Shown here: one piece after another, positions 5,745-13,370 of the stretch
Layout: each line of letters starts with the position of its first letter
How positions within the stretch are numbered: the first letter of the stretch is position 1
From: an uncultured Actinomyces sp.
GTDB lineage: Bacteria > Actinomycetota > Actinomycetes > Actinomycetales > Actinomycetaceae
Assembly (NCBI GenBank): GCA_902373545.1
Contig: CABKMZ010000046.1
Coordinates: 1 to 13,523 of the forward strand
Length of the DNA stretch: 13,523 nucleotides
Reading direction: 5' to 3'
Position numbers and translations under genes: made by a program
The notes under the pieces: generated by a model
What the model saw: the letters and a program-made list of their open reading frames with translations, nothing else
Told to the model about the DNA's origin: nothing
Database searches by the model: none

Positions 5745-8700
5745 CTATCGAACGGGATCAGACCAGGCGAGCTGAGCGCGGAAGGTGCCCGCCTCGCGCG
5801 AGACGACGATCGCTCGACCGGGCAGTGCGCGGACCGGCCTCACGCGCCCGATAACCTGACCTTCGTCCGGGTTACCGGACAACATGATGCCTGTCGACCC
5901 GAGGTCAATGAGGGAACGCAGGACGCGCTCGTACAGGGCCTGAGAGGCGCCACCCATCCGCCTCGCGATAACCAGGTGGAGACCAACATCACCCGCCTGG
6001 GCCAGCAGCGGCTGTAGCGCCGCGAGCGGATTACCCTCGGAGGTCACGACGAGGTCGTAGTCGTCGACGAGGACCCAGAACTCCGGTCCCTTCCACCAGC
6101 TTCTGTTCGCGAGCTGTTCGGGGGTCACGTCGTCGCCGGGTAGACGTTCCTTCAGGAACGCCACGAACTCAGCCATGTCGCTTGCGACAGACTCGTTCGT
6201 CGTCAGGTAGGCGGCCAGGTACTCCTTCGGAATGGCGCCGAGGGAGGAGCGGCGCCGGTCGACGACGATGATTTGCGCTTCCTGGGGCGTATTCCTGGCC
6301 ACGATTTCGCGTGCAAGGGAGCGCAGGAACGTTGTCTTGCCGGACTTGGAGTCACCGAAGAGGTAGAGGTGGTGCTCGGAGTTCGGGTCGAAGCGGAACG
6401 CCCCGAGTCGCGATTCTTCGACACCGAGAATGAGCGCGGGGGCTCGGCCCTGCACCGGGGCGAGCGCGCCAGGCAGCTGCGCGATCTCCTCGGCAGTGAC
6501 CTTGGTCGGCAGGAGGCGAAGCTTGGGGCCGGGGCCGGCGGGCAGCGCCGCGCGGATCTGCTCAATCGTGGTGACCACGCCTTCGCTGACGGTCGCCGGG
6601 TCCGCCTCGCCGTCCGCGCGGGGCAAGGCGATGAGGACGTGGTGCTTGGACGCGCACACTCCTCGGCCAGGCCGAGCGTCCGGGATCTGCTTCTGCACGT
6701 TGCGGTCCAGCGCGGAGTCGCGGAAGTCGCCGATCTTGAGTTCGAGCTTCGAACCGAGCATGTCAACGATCTGCATGCGGAAGTCACTCCAGCGAGGCGT
6801 TGCGGCCACGAGGTGCACACCGAATGTCAGAGCGGTGTTGAGCATGCGACCGATCCGCATGTCGAGGTCGTCGAAGTCGGCCTTGAGGGAGGCCCAGTTG
6901 TCGACAACGAGGAACACGTCGCCGTATCCGTCGTCGTAGAGCCCCTGGGCGCGACCGCGCCGGTAGGTCTCGATCGAGTCGATCTTGTGCTGCTGGAAAT
7001 AGCGCGCGCGATCCTCGATAATGCCTTGGACCTCGGCGAGGATTCGGGTGAGGACTTCACCGGTGTCGCGCGTGGCGATACCGGCGACGTGGGGGGCGTC
7101 TGCGAAGGACGCGAAGGTTCCACCGCCCAGGTCGATGATGTAGAACTGTACTTCCTGCGGCGTGTAGATGAGCGAGAGCGACATGACGAGGGAGCGCAGC
7201 GCCATCGATTTGCCGGTCAGCGGGCCGCCGACGACCGCGAAGTTACCGCCCGCGCCCGACAGGTCGAAGGTGAGCAGGTCGCGGCGCTGCTCAAGCGGGA
7301 TGTCCCTGATGCCCAGCGGGAAGACGAGGGAGCCGCGCTGGCGCCACTCCATCGACACGAAGCCGAGGCCGTCGACGGGTGCGAGGTCGGGCATCATCTG
7401 GTCGAAGGTGTCGGGCACGTCCAGCGGGGGCAGCCACACCTGGTGGGCGGGTACGCCCTTACCGGTCATCTTCGCCACCGCGATGTCGAGCTCGCTCATG
7501 TCTGCCCACTTGGCGTCCCCGGGCAGGCTCATGACTTCTTCGGACGAGGCCGGGGCTGCGATGGGCTCTTCGCGTGTCAGGACGGGGGCCAGGGTGAAGG
7601 GCAGGACCTTGATCGAGCGGTCCGGCGTTCCAGCCGTGGACAGCTGGGTAGAGCCGACGGTTCGCTGCGGCGGCGGGGCCGCGACGTACGAGGCACGGAA
7701 GCGGATGAGTTCGTCCGTGCCGGGCATGAGGAAGCCGGAGCCGGGCAGCGAGGGGAGCTCGTATGCGTCCGGCACGCCCAGAACCTCGCGGGACTCGCTG
7801 GCTGAGAAGGTCTTGAGGCCCACGCGGTAGGACAGGTGAGACTCAAGGCCGCGCATCCTCGAGGTTTCGAGCCTTTGCGAGGCGAGGAGCAGGTGGATCG
7901 AGAGCGAACGGCCCAGGCGGCCGATCGCGACGAACAGCTCGGCGAACTCCGGCTTGGCGGTGAGCAGCTCGGAGAACTCGTCGAGGATCAGGAAGAGGGC
8001 GGGCATCGGGGGGAAGGAATGCTTGCCCGCGATACGGTCCTCCTCATACTGGGTGACGTTGGCGTAGTTACCCGCCTCGCGCAGGACTTCCTGGCGGCGC
8101 ACCATCTCGCCCTTGAGCGCGTCTTGCATGCGGTCCACCAGGGACAGCTCGGACTCGAGGTTGGAGATCATGGCGGACACGTGCGGCATCTCGGACATGC
8201 CCGCGAAGGTCGCGCCACCCTTGAAGTCAACGAGGACGAAGTTGAGCTGCTCGGGCGAGTGGGTCAGGGCCAGAGCCAAGACGAGGGTACGAAGGACCTC
8301 CGACTTACCCGAACCGGTTGCGCCGATCAGGAGGCCGTGGGGGCCCATGCCCTGCTGGGCGGACTCTTTGATGTCGAGCAGGACGGGGACGCCTTCGGGG
8401 GTGACACCGAAGGGGACGCGCAGGCGGTTCCTGCCCTCGCGACGCACCCAGGCCCGCTCGGGATCGTAGTCTCGGATGTCGCCCAATTGCAGGAGCTCCA
8501 TGAGGTCCACGGAGCGCTTGACGTCCGATCGCCCGACGGGCGTCTCGCTCTCTTTCTTCTCGGTGCCCATGGCGAAGGGAGTCAGTCGTCGGGCGATGGC
8601 CTCGGCCTGAGCGCGCCCCACCCGCTCCCATTCGCCGACGATCGCCTGGTGACTGAAAAGGTTGACCTCGAGCACGCCGCGCGTCTGTCCTTTCGCCACG

Positions 8701-9797
8701 GGGTGGACGAGGAGGCGCACCGTCGACGGGCTCGTCAGCGCCCCCCACTTCTCGTGCAGGTTCACGACAGTCACGCCGGCAGCGCCGTCGCGAGAACCGA
8801 TCTGGGTTGAGGCGGGCAGCTCAGCGCCGTCGCACACGACGAGGACGTGCGGCCAGGGCGTCAGATCACCACGTGGGGTAAAGCCCGGCCGATCCGTCAC
8901 GTCGGAGCCGAGGAGGTCCAGCAGATCGATGTCCTCAGTGACCACCATGCGGGCGGGGCCCACGGCGTCCGACTCGACGGTCGAACCGGCGTGAGGGAGC
9001 CACTTGACCCACTCCCACTCCGTGAGACGATCCGGCGAGCACAGCACCGCGATACGCAAGTACGAGGGGCTGACGAAGGTCGCCAGGTGCGTCATGATCA
9101 GCCGCGCGACGCCGATCGTGTCCTCGCGGCGGCCCGCCAGCTCGACATGCGAATAATCCTCCAGGGGAACACCGAAGGCGACGCTGTCCAGGTTGCGGTG
9201 AGTCTCAACAAAGCGCGTCATCGCAGACAGGCACACAATGTCCGGGTTCGCCATGGGCGGCAAGTCGGGAGCCAGCAGCTCCATCGCCAAGCTCTGCTCA
9301 GACACGCCAACTCGCGCATTGAGCATTTCGACGCCCGGCTCACGCTCCCACACGCGCTCACCCTGTTCCGCCACCGCAACCAAGGCCTCGGGCGCGGGAA
9401 GAGCCCAGTTCACGAAAGCCCGCTGGCGGTCAGCGACGTTACGGACCGTCTGCCTCGTTTCCGACAGGTACGCCAGGTACTCACCGCGCAGCGTGCGAAC
9501 CTTCTGACGATGCTGGGAGACCTGCCGATAGACGTTGAACGCGACCATGGCGACCATGGCGAACACCATGCCGCCCGCCATCATCAGCATCATCGAGTTG
9601 CGACCCTGACCTGCGCCCCCGCTGGCCTGGGAGATCGCCATGAACACCATGACGCCCATCGAACCCATCATCGGGACCACCATCGCAAGCACGTTACCGA
9701 TGCCCGCGGCCTCAGCCTGGTTCGGCGGAGCCTGGATGGGAATCTTCCCTTCGGGCATCTCCGGTACGCCCTCCAAGCGATCCTCAGAGTCAGCCAT
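5745..9797 (-). CDS. eccC: Type VII secretion ATPase EccC (three FtsK/SpoIIIE domains)
   Basis: 1350 residues, the usual length of a single-chain EccC. It is the motor of the ESX-type machine: it binds WXG-type substrates and drives export through the inner membrane. Order: PEGKIPIQAPPNQ (15-27, typical N-terminal signature), two Met-rich membrane segments (about 33-55 and 67-90), a coil-like stalk, then ATPase domains. Domain 1 has Walker A GATGSGKS (492-499), VDFKGGATF (523-531) and Walker B LILDEF (603-608) with the catalytic Glu. Domain 2 has GGPLTGKS (857-864), but its Walker B is VVDNW (964-968), lacking Glu. Domain 3 has GDSKSGKT (1148-1155) and LVDDYD (1243-1248). Degenerate domains 2 and 3 are normal in this family. 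ATG 9795-9797 follows GGGAGG with 4 nt spacing. It faces away from eccD across a shared promoter region and leads the phosphatase-FHA block. Confidence 0.95.
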   Translation of the reverse strand: MADSEDRLEGVPEMPEGKIPIQAPPNQAEAAGIGNVLAMVVPMMGSMGVMVFMAISQASGGAGQGRNSMMLMMAGGMVFAMVAMVAFNVYRQVSQHRQKVRTLRGEYLAYLSETRQTVRNVADRQRAFVNWALPAPEALVAVAEQGERVWEREPGVEMLNARVGVSEQSLAMELLAPDLPPMANPDIVCLSAMTRFVETHRNLDSVAFGVPLEDYSHVELAGRREDTIGVARLIMTHLATFVSPSYLRIAVLCSPDRLTEWEWVKWLPHAGSTVESDAVGPARMVVTEDIDLLDLLGSDVTDRPGFTPRGDLTPWPHVLVVCDGAELPASTQIGSRDGAAGVTVVNLHEKWGALTSPSTVRLLVHPVAKGQTRGVLEVNLFSHQAIVGEWERVGRAQAEAIARRLTPFAMGTEKKESETPVGRSDVKRSVDLMELLQLGDIRDYDPERAWVRREGRNRLRVPFGVTPEGVPVLLDIKESAQQGMGPHGLLIGATGSGKSEVLRTLVLALALTHSPEQLNFVLVDFKGGATFAGMSEMPHVSAMISNLESELSLVDRMQDALKGEMVRRQEVLREAGNYANVTQYEEDRIAGKHSFPPMPALFLILDEFSELLTAKPEFAELFVAIGRLGRSLSIHLLLASQRLETSRMRGLESHLSYRVGLKTFSASESREVLGVPDAYELPSLPGSGFLMPGTDELIRFRASYVAAPPPQRTVGSTQLSTAGTPDRSIKVLPFTLAPVLTREEPIAAPASSEEVMSLPGDAKWADMSELDIAVAKMTGKGVPAHQVWLPPLDVPDTFDQMMPDLAPVDGLGFVSMEWRQRGSLVFPLGIRDIPLEQRRDLLTFDLSGAGGNFAVVGGPLTGKSMALRSLVMSLSLIYTPQEVQFYIIDLGGGTFASFADAPHVAGIATRDTGEVLTRILAEVQGIIEDRARYFQQHKIDSIETYRRGRAQGLYDDGYGDVFLVVDNWASLKADFDDLDMRIGRMLNTALTFGVHLVAATPRWSDFRMQIVDMLGSKLELKIGDFRDSALDRNVQKQIPDARPGRGVCASKHHVLIALPRADGEADPATVSEGVVTTIEQIRAALPAGPGPKLRLLPTKVTAEEIAQLPGALAPVQGRAPALILGVEESRLGAFRFDPNSEHHLYLFGDSKSGKTTFLRSLAREIVARNTPQEAQIIVVDRRRSSLGAIPKEYLAAYLTTNESVASDMAEFVAFLKERLPGDDVTPEQLANRSWWKGPEFWVLVDDYDLVVTSEGNPLAALQPLLAQAGDVGLHLVIARRMGGASQALYERVLRSLIDLGSTGIMLSGNPDEGQVIGRVRPVRALPGRAIVVSREAGTFRAQLAWSDPVR

Positions 9798-9941
9798 GGT
9801 TCCTCCCTTGTCACCGCACCCGGGTAGCAGTAGTCCCCGCTATCCTAACGTGGACCACAGTCGAACTTTTGCCAAGCCCGCGTCTGATGACACAATACTG
9901 TCTGAGAGTGTCATCCGTGTCGGAGACGAAAGGAGGCTCGC
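9798..9941. promoter_or_regulatory. Divergent promoter region between eccC and eccD
   Basis: 144 bases separate the two oppositely directed operons, so both promoters should lie here. On the plus strand TTGCCA (9869-9874) with AATACT (9894-9899) is a possible pair, though the 19-nt spacing is long. On the minus strand TAGGAT (9842-9847) is a possible -10 with no good -35 partner. GATGACAC (9886-9893) and GTGTCATC (9908-9915) are perfect inverted repeats that bracket the plus-strand -10 candidate and could be an operator. Promoter positions are guesses; the divergent arrangement is certain. Confidence 0.5.
9886..9915. repeat. 8-bp perfect inverted repeat upstream of eccD
   Basis: Arms GATGACAC (9886-9893) and GTGTCATC (9908-9915), 14-nt spacer, centre to centre 22 nt (about two helical turns), as expected for a dimeric repressor site. 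A hairpin in the eccD leader is the alternative reading. Confidence 0.6.
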
Positions 9942-11363
9942 GTGGGACAAACACAGGCATCGATTACCGTCGTTGGCAGCTCCCACCGGGAGGACTACGT
10001 CATCCCCGTCGGAATGACGATCGCGGGCCTGCTCGCACTCATCGAAGTTGATCTGACCAAGCTGTCAGCTCGCCTCACACTCGGAGGCGGACGCCCCGTC
10101 GAGCTCGGTGCTGTCATCGGACGAGACATTCCCTCCGGTTCGGTCATCACCATCGTCGGCACGCAGGAATCGGCCCAAGCCGTCGCCGACGACCAACGTT
10201 CCAGAAACAACCGGCGCTTCCGGCCGGCGCTCACAGCCGCGGCCTTCGTATTCGTTGCCTCCGTCGTGTCTCTCCTCGGCGTCCTCCTGCCCGTGCTCGC
10301 CCTGTATCGCGACGGCTACGACATGCTCCCCTCGCTCGCGACTGACACGTGGGGACGCCTGGCCCTGGGGATCGTGTGCGCACTCATCTGGTCGTGCCCG
10401 CTCCTGGCCCCGAGCAACGCAGCGCGCGGCTTCGCCCTCGTCACCTGTTGCACCGCCGCCGGGGTGAGCGTCGGCGTCGCAGCCACTCCCCTACCCGGCT
10501 CACCTACCCTGCTGCCCGTCATCGTCACCTGGTCCTGCCTGATCGTCGCCAGCCTCGTTCTTTTCGCCAGGCCCACGCCGAGCGCGCGCGTCAACGTCCA
10601 GTGTTTCGCACTGATTGCCGTGACCGTCACGGTCGCGTCCCTCAGCGCACTGAGCAGTATCCGCTTCGCTCCGTTGATCTTCACCGCGTCGATTTTCTTC
10701 GTCTCACTGTCTCCTCACCTGGCCCTCCAGGTCCCCGACCACCAGGTGCTCGACCTGCCGCTGGTCATGAAGCGCCTCCCCTCCATTCGCCTCACCGTCC
10801 TGCAGCCACCATCGCGAATCACGCCGCTGCGCGTCAACAAGACGCTGGCGGAAGCGTACGACCGCTCCCGCACGATCCTGTGGAACGCGACCATCGTTGC
10901 GCTCATCTCCGGCCTGTTCACCGCCTACCAGATGCCGGTCGGCGAGGAGACACCCTACGCCGGCTACGCCACGCTCGCGCTGTGCCTCCTCGCGATCCTC
11001 GCCCTGGTCACCAACGCGCGTTCGAAGCGCGACCGGCTGACGCATTACGGGCCTCGTCTCGCGGCGCTCGCGATCTGGGTGATGCTTTTCTTCGCGCCCG
11101 GTTGGGACCGCTACCTCCTGCGTTCCACGGGCGAGTCGTCGGCACCGACGCTGACGTTCGCGCAGCACGTCATCCTGCCTCTCTCCCTGTGCCTGCTGGC
11201 TGTGATCGTGCCCGTCGTGGCGCTCATCCGCTCGGGCCGCGAGCCCTCCGCCCTGGTCGGCAGAATCATCGACATCATCCAGGGGCTTTCACTCACGTTG
11301 CTCCTACCAGCCGCGACCTACGGGTCAGGACTTTTCGATCTCGTTTGGCGGAAGGTACTATGA
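9942..11363 (+). CDS. eccD: Type VII secretion membrane protein EccD
   Basis: 473 residues. EccD forms the main transmembrane part of the ESX complex in the cytoplasmic membrane. Residues 1-75 look like the ubiquitin-like (YukD/EsaB-type) domain that precedes the membrane part in EccD. Eleven hydrophobic segments follow at about 97-121, 139-156, 162-183, 189-208, 218-238, 241-262, 311-329, 340-357, 371-388, 407-429 and 441-465, with the typical long cytoplasmic loop (263-310) after the sixth. Eleven segments and the long loop match the family. Start is GTG 9942-9944, decided by AGGAGG (9931-9936) 5 nt upstream. It is the first gene of the plus-strand operon and its stop overlaps the next start by ATGA. 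The family call rests on architecture and neighbours, as EccD sequences diverge strongly. Confidence 0.88.
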   Translation: MGQTQASITVVGSSHREDYVIPVGMTIAGLLALIEVDLTKLSARLTLGGGRPVELGAVIGRDIPSGSVITIVGTQESAQAVADDQRSRNNRRFRPALTAAAFVFVASVVSLLGVLLPVLALYRDGYDMLPSLATDTWGRLALGIVCALIWSCPLLAPSNAARGFALVTCCTAAGVSVGVAATPLPGSPTLLPVIVTWSCLIVASLVLFARPTPSARVNVQCFALIAVTVTVASLSALSSIRFAPLIFTASIFFVSLSPHLALQVPDHQVLDLPLVMKRLPSIRLTVLQPPSRITPLRVNKTLAEAYDRSRTILWNATIVALISGLFTAYQMPVGEETPYAGYATLALCLLAILALVTNARSKRDRLTHYGPRLAALAIWVMLFFAPGWDRYLLRSTGESSAPTLTFAQHVILPLSLCLLAVIVPVVALIRSGREPSALVGRIIDIIQGLSLTLLLPAATYGSGLFDLVWRKVL

Positions 11364-12793
11364 CAGCCACATCACCCGACCTCGTTGCCGTCCCCGCATC
11401 CCCTGGCAAGCGCGTTGCTGCGCTCCTCATCGATATCGTCGGCGCTGCGCTGTTCGGTGCCGTCGCCTCGGCCCTGTCACACGGCAACGTTGCCATCATC
11501 GTGACGACCATCGTCGAATACGTTGCCCTCCAGGCCATCCTGATCGCACTGCATGGTCGTTCGGTGGGCGCCTTCCTGGCGCGTTGCGCGCTGGTGCGCG
11601 CTGGTTCGTCGCAATTGTCCCCCTCGCTGATGGTGTCCGCGGGGTATGTCCTCCTGACGGCTCTGTCCTCGCTGATCCCGCCCCTGCCCGTCATCTTTGT
11701 TCTTCTGGGAGGCCAACGCGGGTCGTGGATGGCGAAACTGTTCTCACTTCAGTGCGTGACCTTCGTACCGGAGGACACAATCGACGAGGCCGTGGCGGCG
11801 CCCAGCCCCTACGGCAAGGCAGGTGCAGGCATCGCCGAGGGCCATACGAGTTTCTCCTCCGTGACCGACATTCCCTCGGCACCGATCAGCCACTCCAGCG
11901 AGTCACCGGCAAGCGCCCAGCCCAACGTCGAGCTGCCCAAGCCCAGCGTCGAATTGCCCAAGCCCAGCGTTGAACTGCCCAAGCCCAGCGCCCCGGCGAG
12001 CTCACGCACGTGGCCTGCCCCGGCCCCGGCCTCGTCAGTGCCGTACGTGCCCGGCCCGCAGATTCCCGCCCCCGTCCAGGAGGTGCCTGCCGCGGCGCCC
12101 GTCCAACAGGAGGCGATGCCCGAGGCGCCAGCCACGGCACCGGCACCGACGCCTGCGTGGGCTCGCGAGACGCAGGCCCCGAAGGCTCCCATCGGGGCAC
12201 CGATACCCACGCCGACGCCGGTTCAGGAGATGCAGGCCCCGAAGGCTCCCGTTGCACGCCCGGCACCGACCGCGCGTTTCTCCGCGCCCACGCCGCAACC
12301 CCCCGCTCGAGAGGCGAGCGCCGAGGCGCCTCCCGCCGAGGTCGAAGCCCCTCGCCCGCCGGAGCCCGCTGTCCCCACGACCGCTCTCCCCACGACCGCA
12401 CCGAAACCTGCTGCCACAGCGACCAACAGCACCACGGCCTCGGCGCCGGCGAGCGCGTCCTACGCCGCACTCCTGCTCGACACGGGCCAGTCAATCCCCG
12501 TCAACCGCACGATCGTGCTCGGCCGCGCGCCCTCGCCGCAGCGCGCCACGGACTCCCCGATCCCCGTGGAGGATCAGACGCGCTCCCTTTCGCGTACGCA
12601 CGTGCGCATCGCCCCCTCCGAGGGCGGCATTACGATCGAAGACCTTAACTCGGCGAACGGGACGCGCGCCCGTTCCCCCAACGGGCAGACCCACACCCTG
12701 GTTCCCGGCCAGCCCATCGAGCTTCCCATGAACAGTCAGCTGCTGTTGGGTGAACGCCTCATTTCCGTTGTGGACCTGCGCCAGCGGCGCTAG
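11360..12793 (+). CDS. RDD membrane domain fused to FHA domain
   Basis: 477 residues. ATG 11360-11362 overlaps the eccD stop (ATGA) and follows GGAAGG; the frame is open far upstream, but that part lies over eccD and is discarded. Residues 12-130 form an RDD-type membrane domain: SPGKRVAALLIDIV (14-27) holds the Arg and Asp typical of RDD, with hydrophobic segments at about 19-39, 44-65 and 90-117. Residues 140-367 are a long Pro/Ala linker containing three tandem VELPKPS units (190-210) and two QAPKAP units. Residues 368-477 are an FHA domain with G388-R389, S411-R412-T413-H414 and N433-G434-T435 intact. This puts a phosphothreonine reader on a tether at the membrane beside EccD, where it may recruit phosphorylated partners; that role is inference. 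Confidence 0.88.
   Translation: MTATSPDLVAVPASPGKRVAALLIDIVGAALFGAVASALSHGNVAIIVTTIVEYVALQAILIALHGRSVGAFLARCALVRAGSSQLSPSLMVSAGYVLLTALSSLIPPLPVIFVLLGGQRGSWMAKLFSLQCVTFVPEDTIDEAVAAPSPYGKAGAGIAEGHTSFSSVTDIPSAPISHSSESPASAQPNVELPKPSVELPKPSVELPKPSAPASSRTWPAPAPASSVPYVPGPQIPAPVQEVPAAAPVQQEAMPEAPATAPAPTPAWARETQAPKAPIGAPIPTPTPVQEMQAPKAPVARPAPTARFSAPTPQPPAREASAEAPPAEVEAPRPPEPAVPTTALPTTAPKPAATATNSTTASAPASASYAALLLDTGQSIPVNRTIVLGRAPSPQRATDSPIPVEDQTRSLSRTHVRIAPSEGGITIEDLNSANGTRARSPNGQTHTLVPGQPIELPMNSQLLLGERLISVVDLRQRR
11927..11989 (+). repeat. Three 21-bp tandem repeats (VELPKPS)
   Basis: Units at 11927-11947, 11948-11968 and 11969-11989 differ from each other only at Val and Glu-Leu codons (silent changes). 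They code a 7-residue repeat in the linker of the RDD-FHA protein and are likely to vary in number. Confidence 0.9.
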
Positions 12794-12815
12794 CGTGGCG
12801 CTGTGAAAGCCTCTT

Positions 12816-12842
12816 CTGTCATTTCCTGTCATCTGGTAGGCT
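12816..12842 (+). promoter_or_regulatory. Candidate promoter of the WXG100-like gene
   Basis: TGGTAGGCT (12834-12842) fits an extended -10 (TGn then TAGGCT at 12837-12842). Upstream, CTGTCAT occurs twice exactly 10 nt apart (12816-12822 and 12826-12832), which is either a poor -35 with 15-nt spacing or an activator site. It would give the small gene its own transcript apart from eccD, as is common for abundant secreted substrates. Confidence 0.4.
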
Positions 12843-12880
12843 CGAGTCATCACGATCATGCCTGTCAATGAGGAGTTGTC

Positions 12881-13321
12881 ATGGGTGCCGAGAATGTTCC
12901 TGCGAACATGGAAGTCAACTACTACAAGTGGAAGAGCTGGATCGCAGCCCTGCGTGAGGGTGACGATTGCGTGGCAGTGAAGTTAGAGAACGCCGCCAAA
13001 GAATTGCAGAAAAATGTGGATGTTCAGACGGAGGGCAAGTGGGGCGTGGAGGCGGGGCCTGTGGCCTTTCAGGCGCGCTACACGTCCTACCTGACCCAGG
13101 AGATCACCGCGCTGAATGCGATGGCTGCCAATGTTCGCGACTTTGCGGGTGCGTTAGATAAAGCTGTCAAGGATCTTGAGGCTGGGGATGAGGATGCGGA
13201 GGCGAACCTGGAGGCGGCCCTTAAGACTATCCCGTCCTCGTATGTCTCTGAGGAGATGAAGGCAATCTGGGAAGGGGATACGACCGGGTCGCCTCAGATT
13301 CCGCCAGATCTGGACTTCTGA
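12881..13321 (+). CDS. WXG100-like candidate type VII secretion substrate
   Basis: 146 residues, longer than the roughly 100 of classic ESAT-6/WXG100 proteins. ATG 12881-12883 follows AGGAG (12871-12875) with 5 nt spacing. Predicted shape: a helix at about 12-48, a turn with KWGVEAG (53-59), where WxG would be expected but WG-x-x-x-G is found, a second helix (about 60-100), an acidic stretch (AGDEDAE, 101-107) and a tail with Y121-VSE-E125, which fits the YxxxD/E export motif of type VII substrates. No signal peptide or membrane segment. It lies 87 nt after the RDD-FHA gene, probably with its own promoter. It contains two TTA leucine codons (35 and 92), uncommon in high-G+C genomes. Family membership is inferred from size, helices, motif and context; a coiled-coil protein of another kind is possible. 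Confidence 0.62.
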   Translation: MGAENVPANMEVNYYKWKSWIAALREGDDCVAVKLENAAKELQKNVDVQTEGKWGVEAGPVAFQARYTSYLTQEITALNAMAANVRDFAGALDKAVKDLEAGDEDAEANLEAALKTIPSSYVSEEMKAIWEGDTTGSPQIPPDLDF

Positions 13322-13370
13322 CGCTTGGCGCGTGTGCCGTTGTCCGTGTTGGATCTGAGGGAGGAAGAAT

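Noticed and set aside
6273..9827. Several 300-500-codon plus-strand frames opposite eccC
   Set aside because: All are antisense to an intact 1350-residue EccC with conserved ATPase motifs, and no independent motifs are visible.
10349..11359. Extension of the RDD-FHA frame far upstream
   Set aside because: This part overlaps eccD in another frame and reads as Arg/Pro/His-rich noise. The ATG at 11360, with a ribosome-binding site and ATGA overlap, begins the recognisable RDD domain.
12782..12802. CAGCG/CGCTG inverted repeat at the stop of the RDD-FHA gene as a terminator
   Set aside because: Only five pairs close it, it spans the stop codon and no T-run follows, so it is too weak to annotate.
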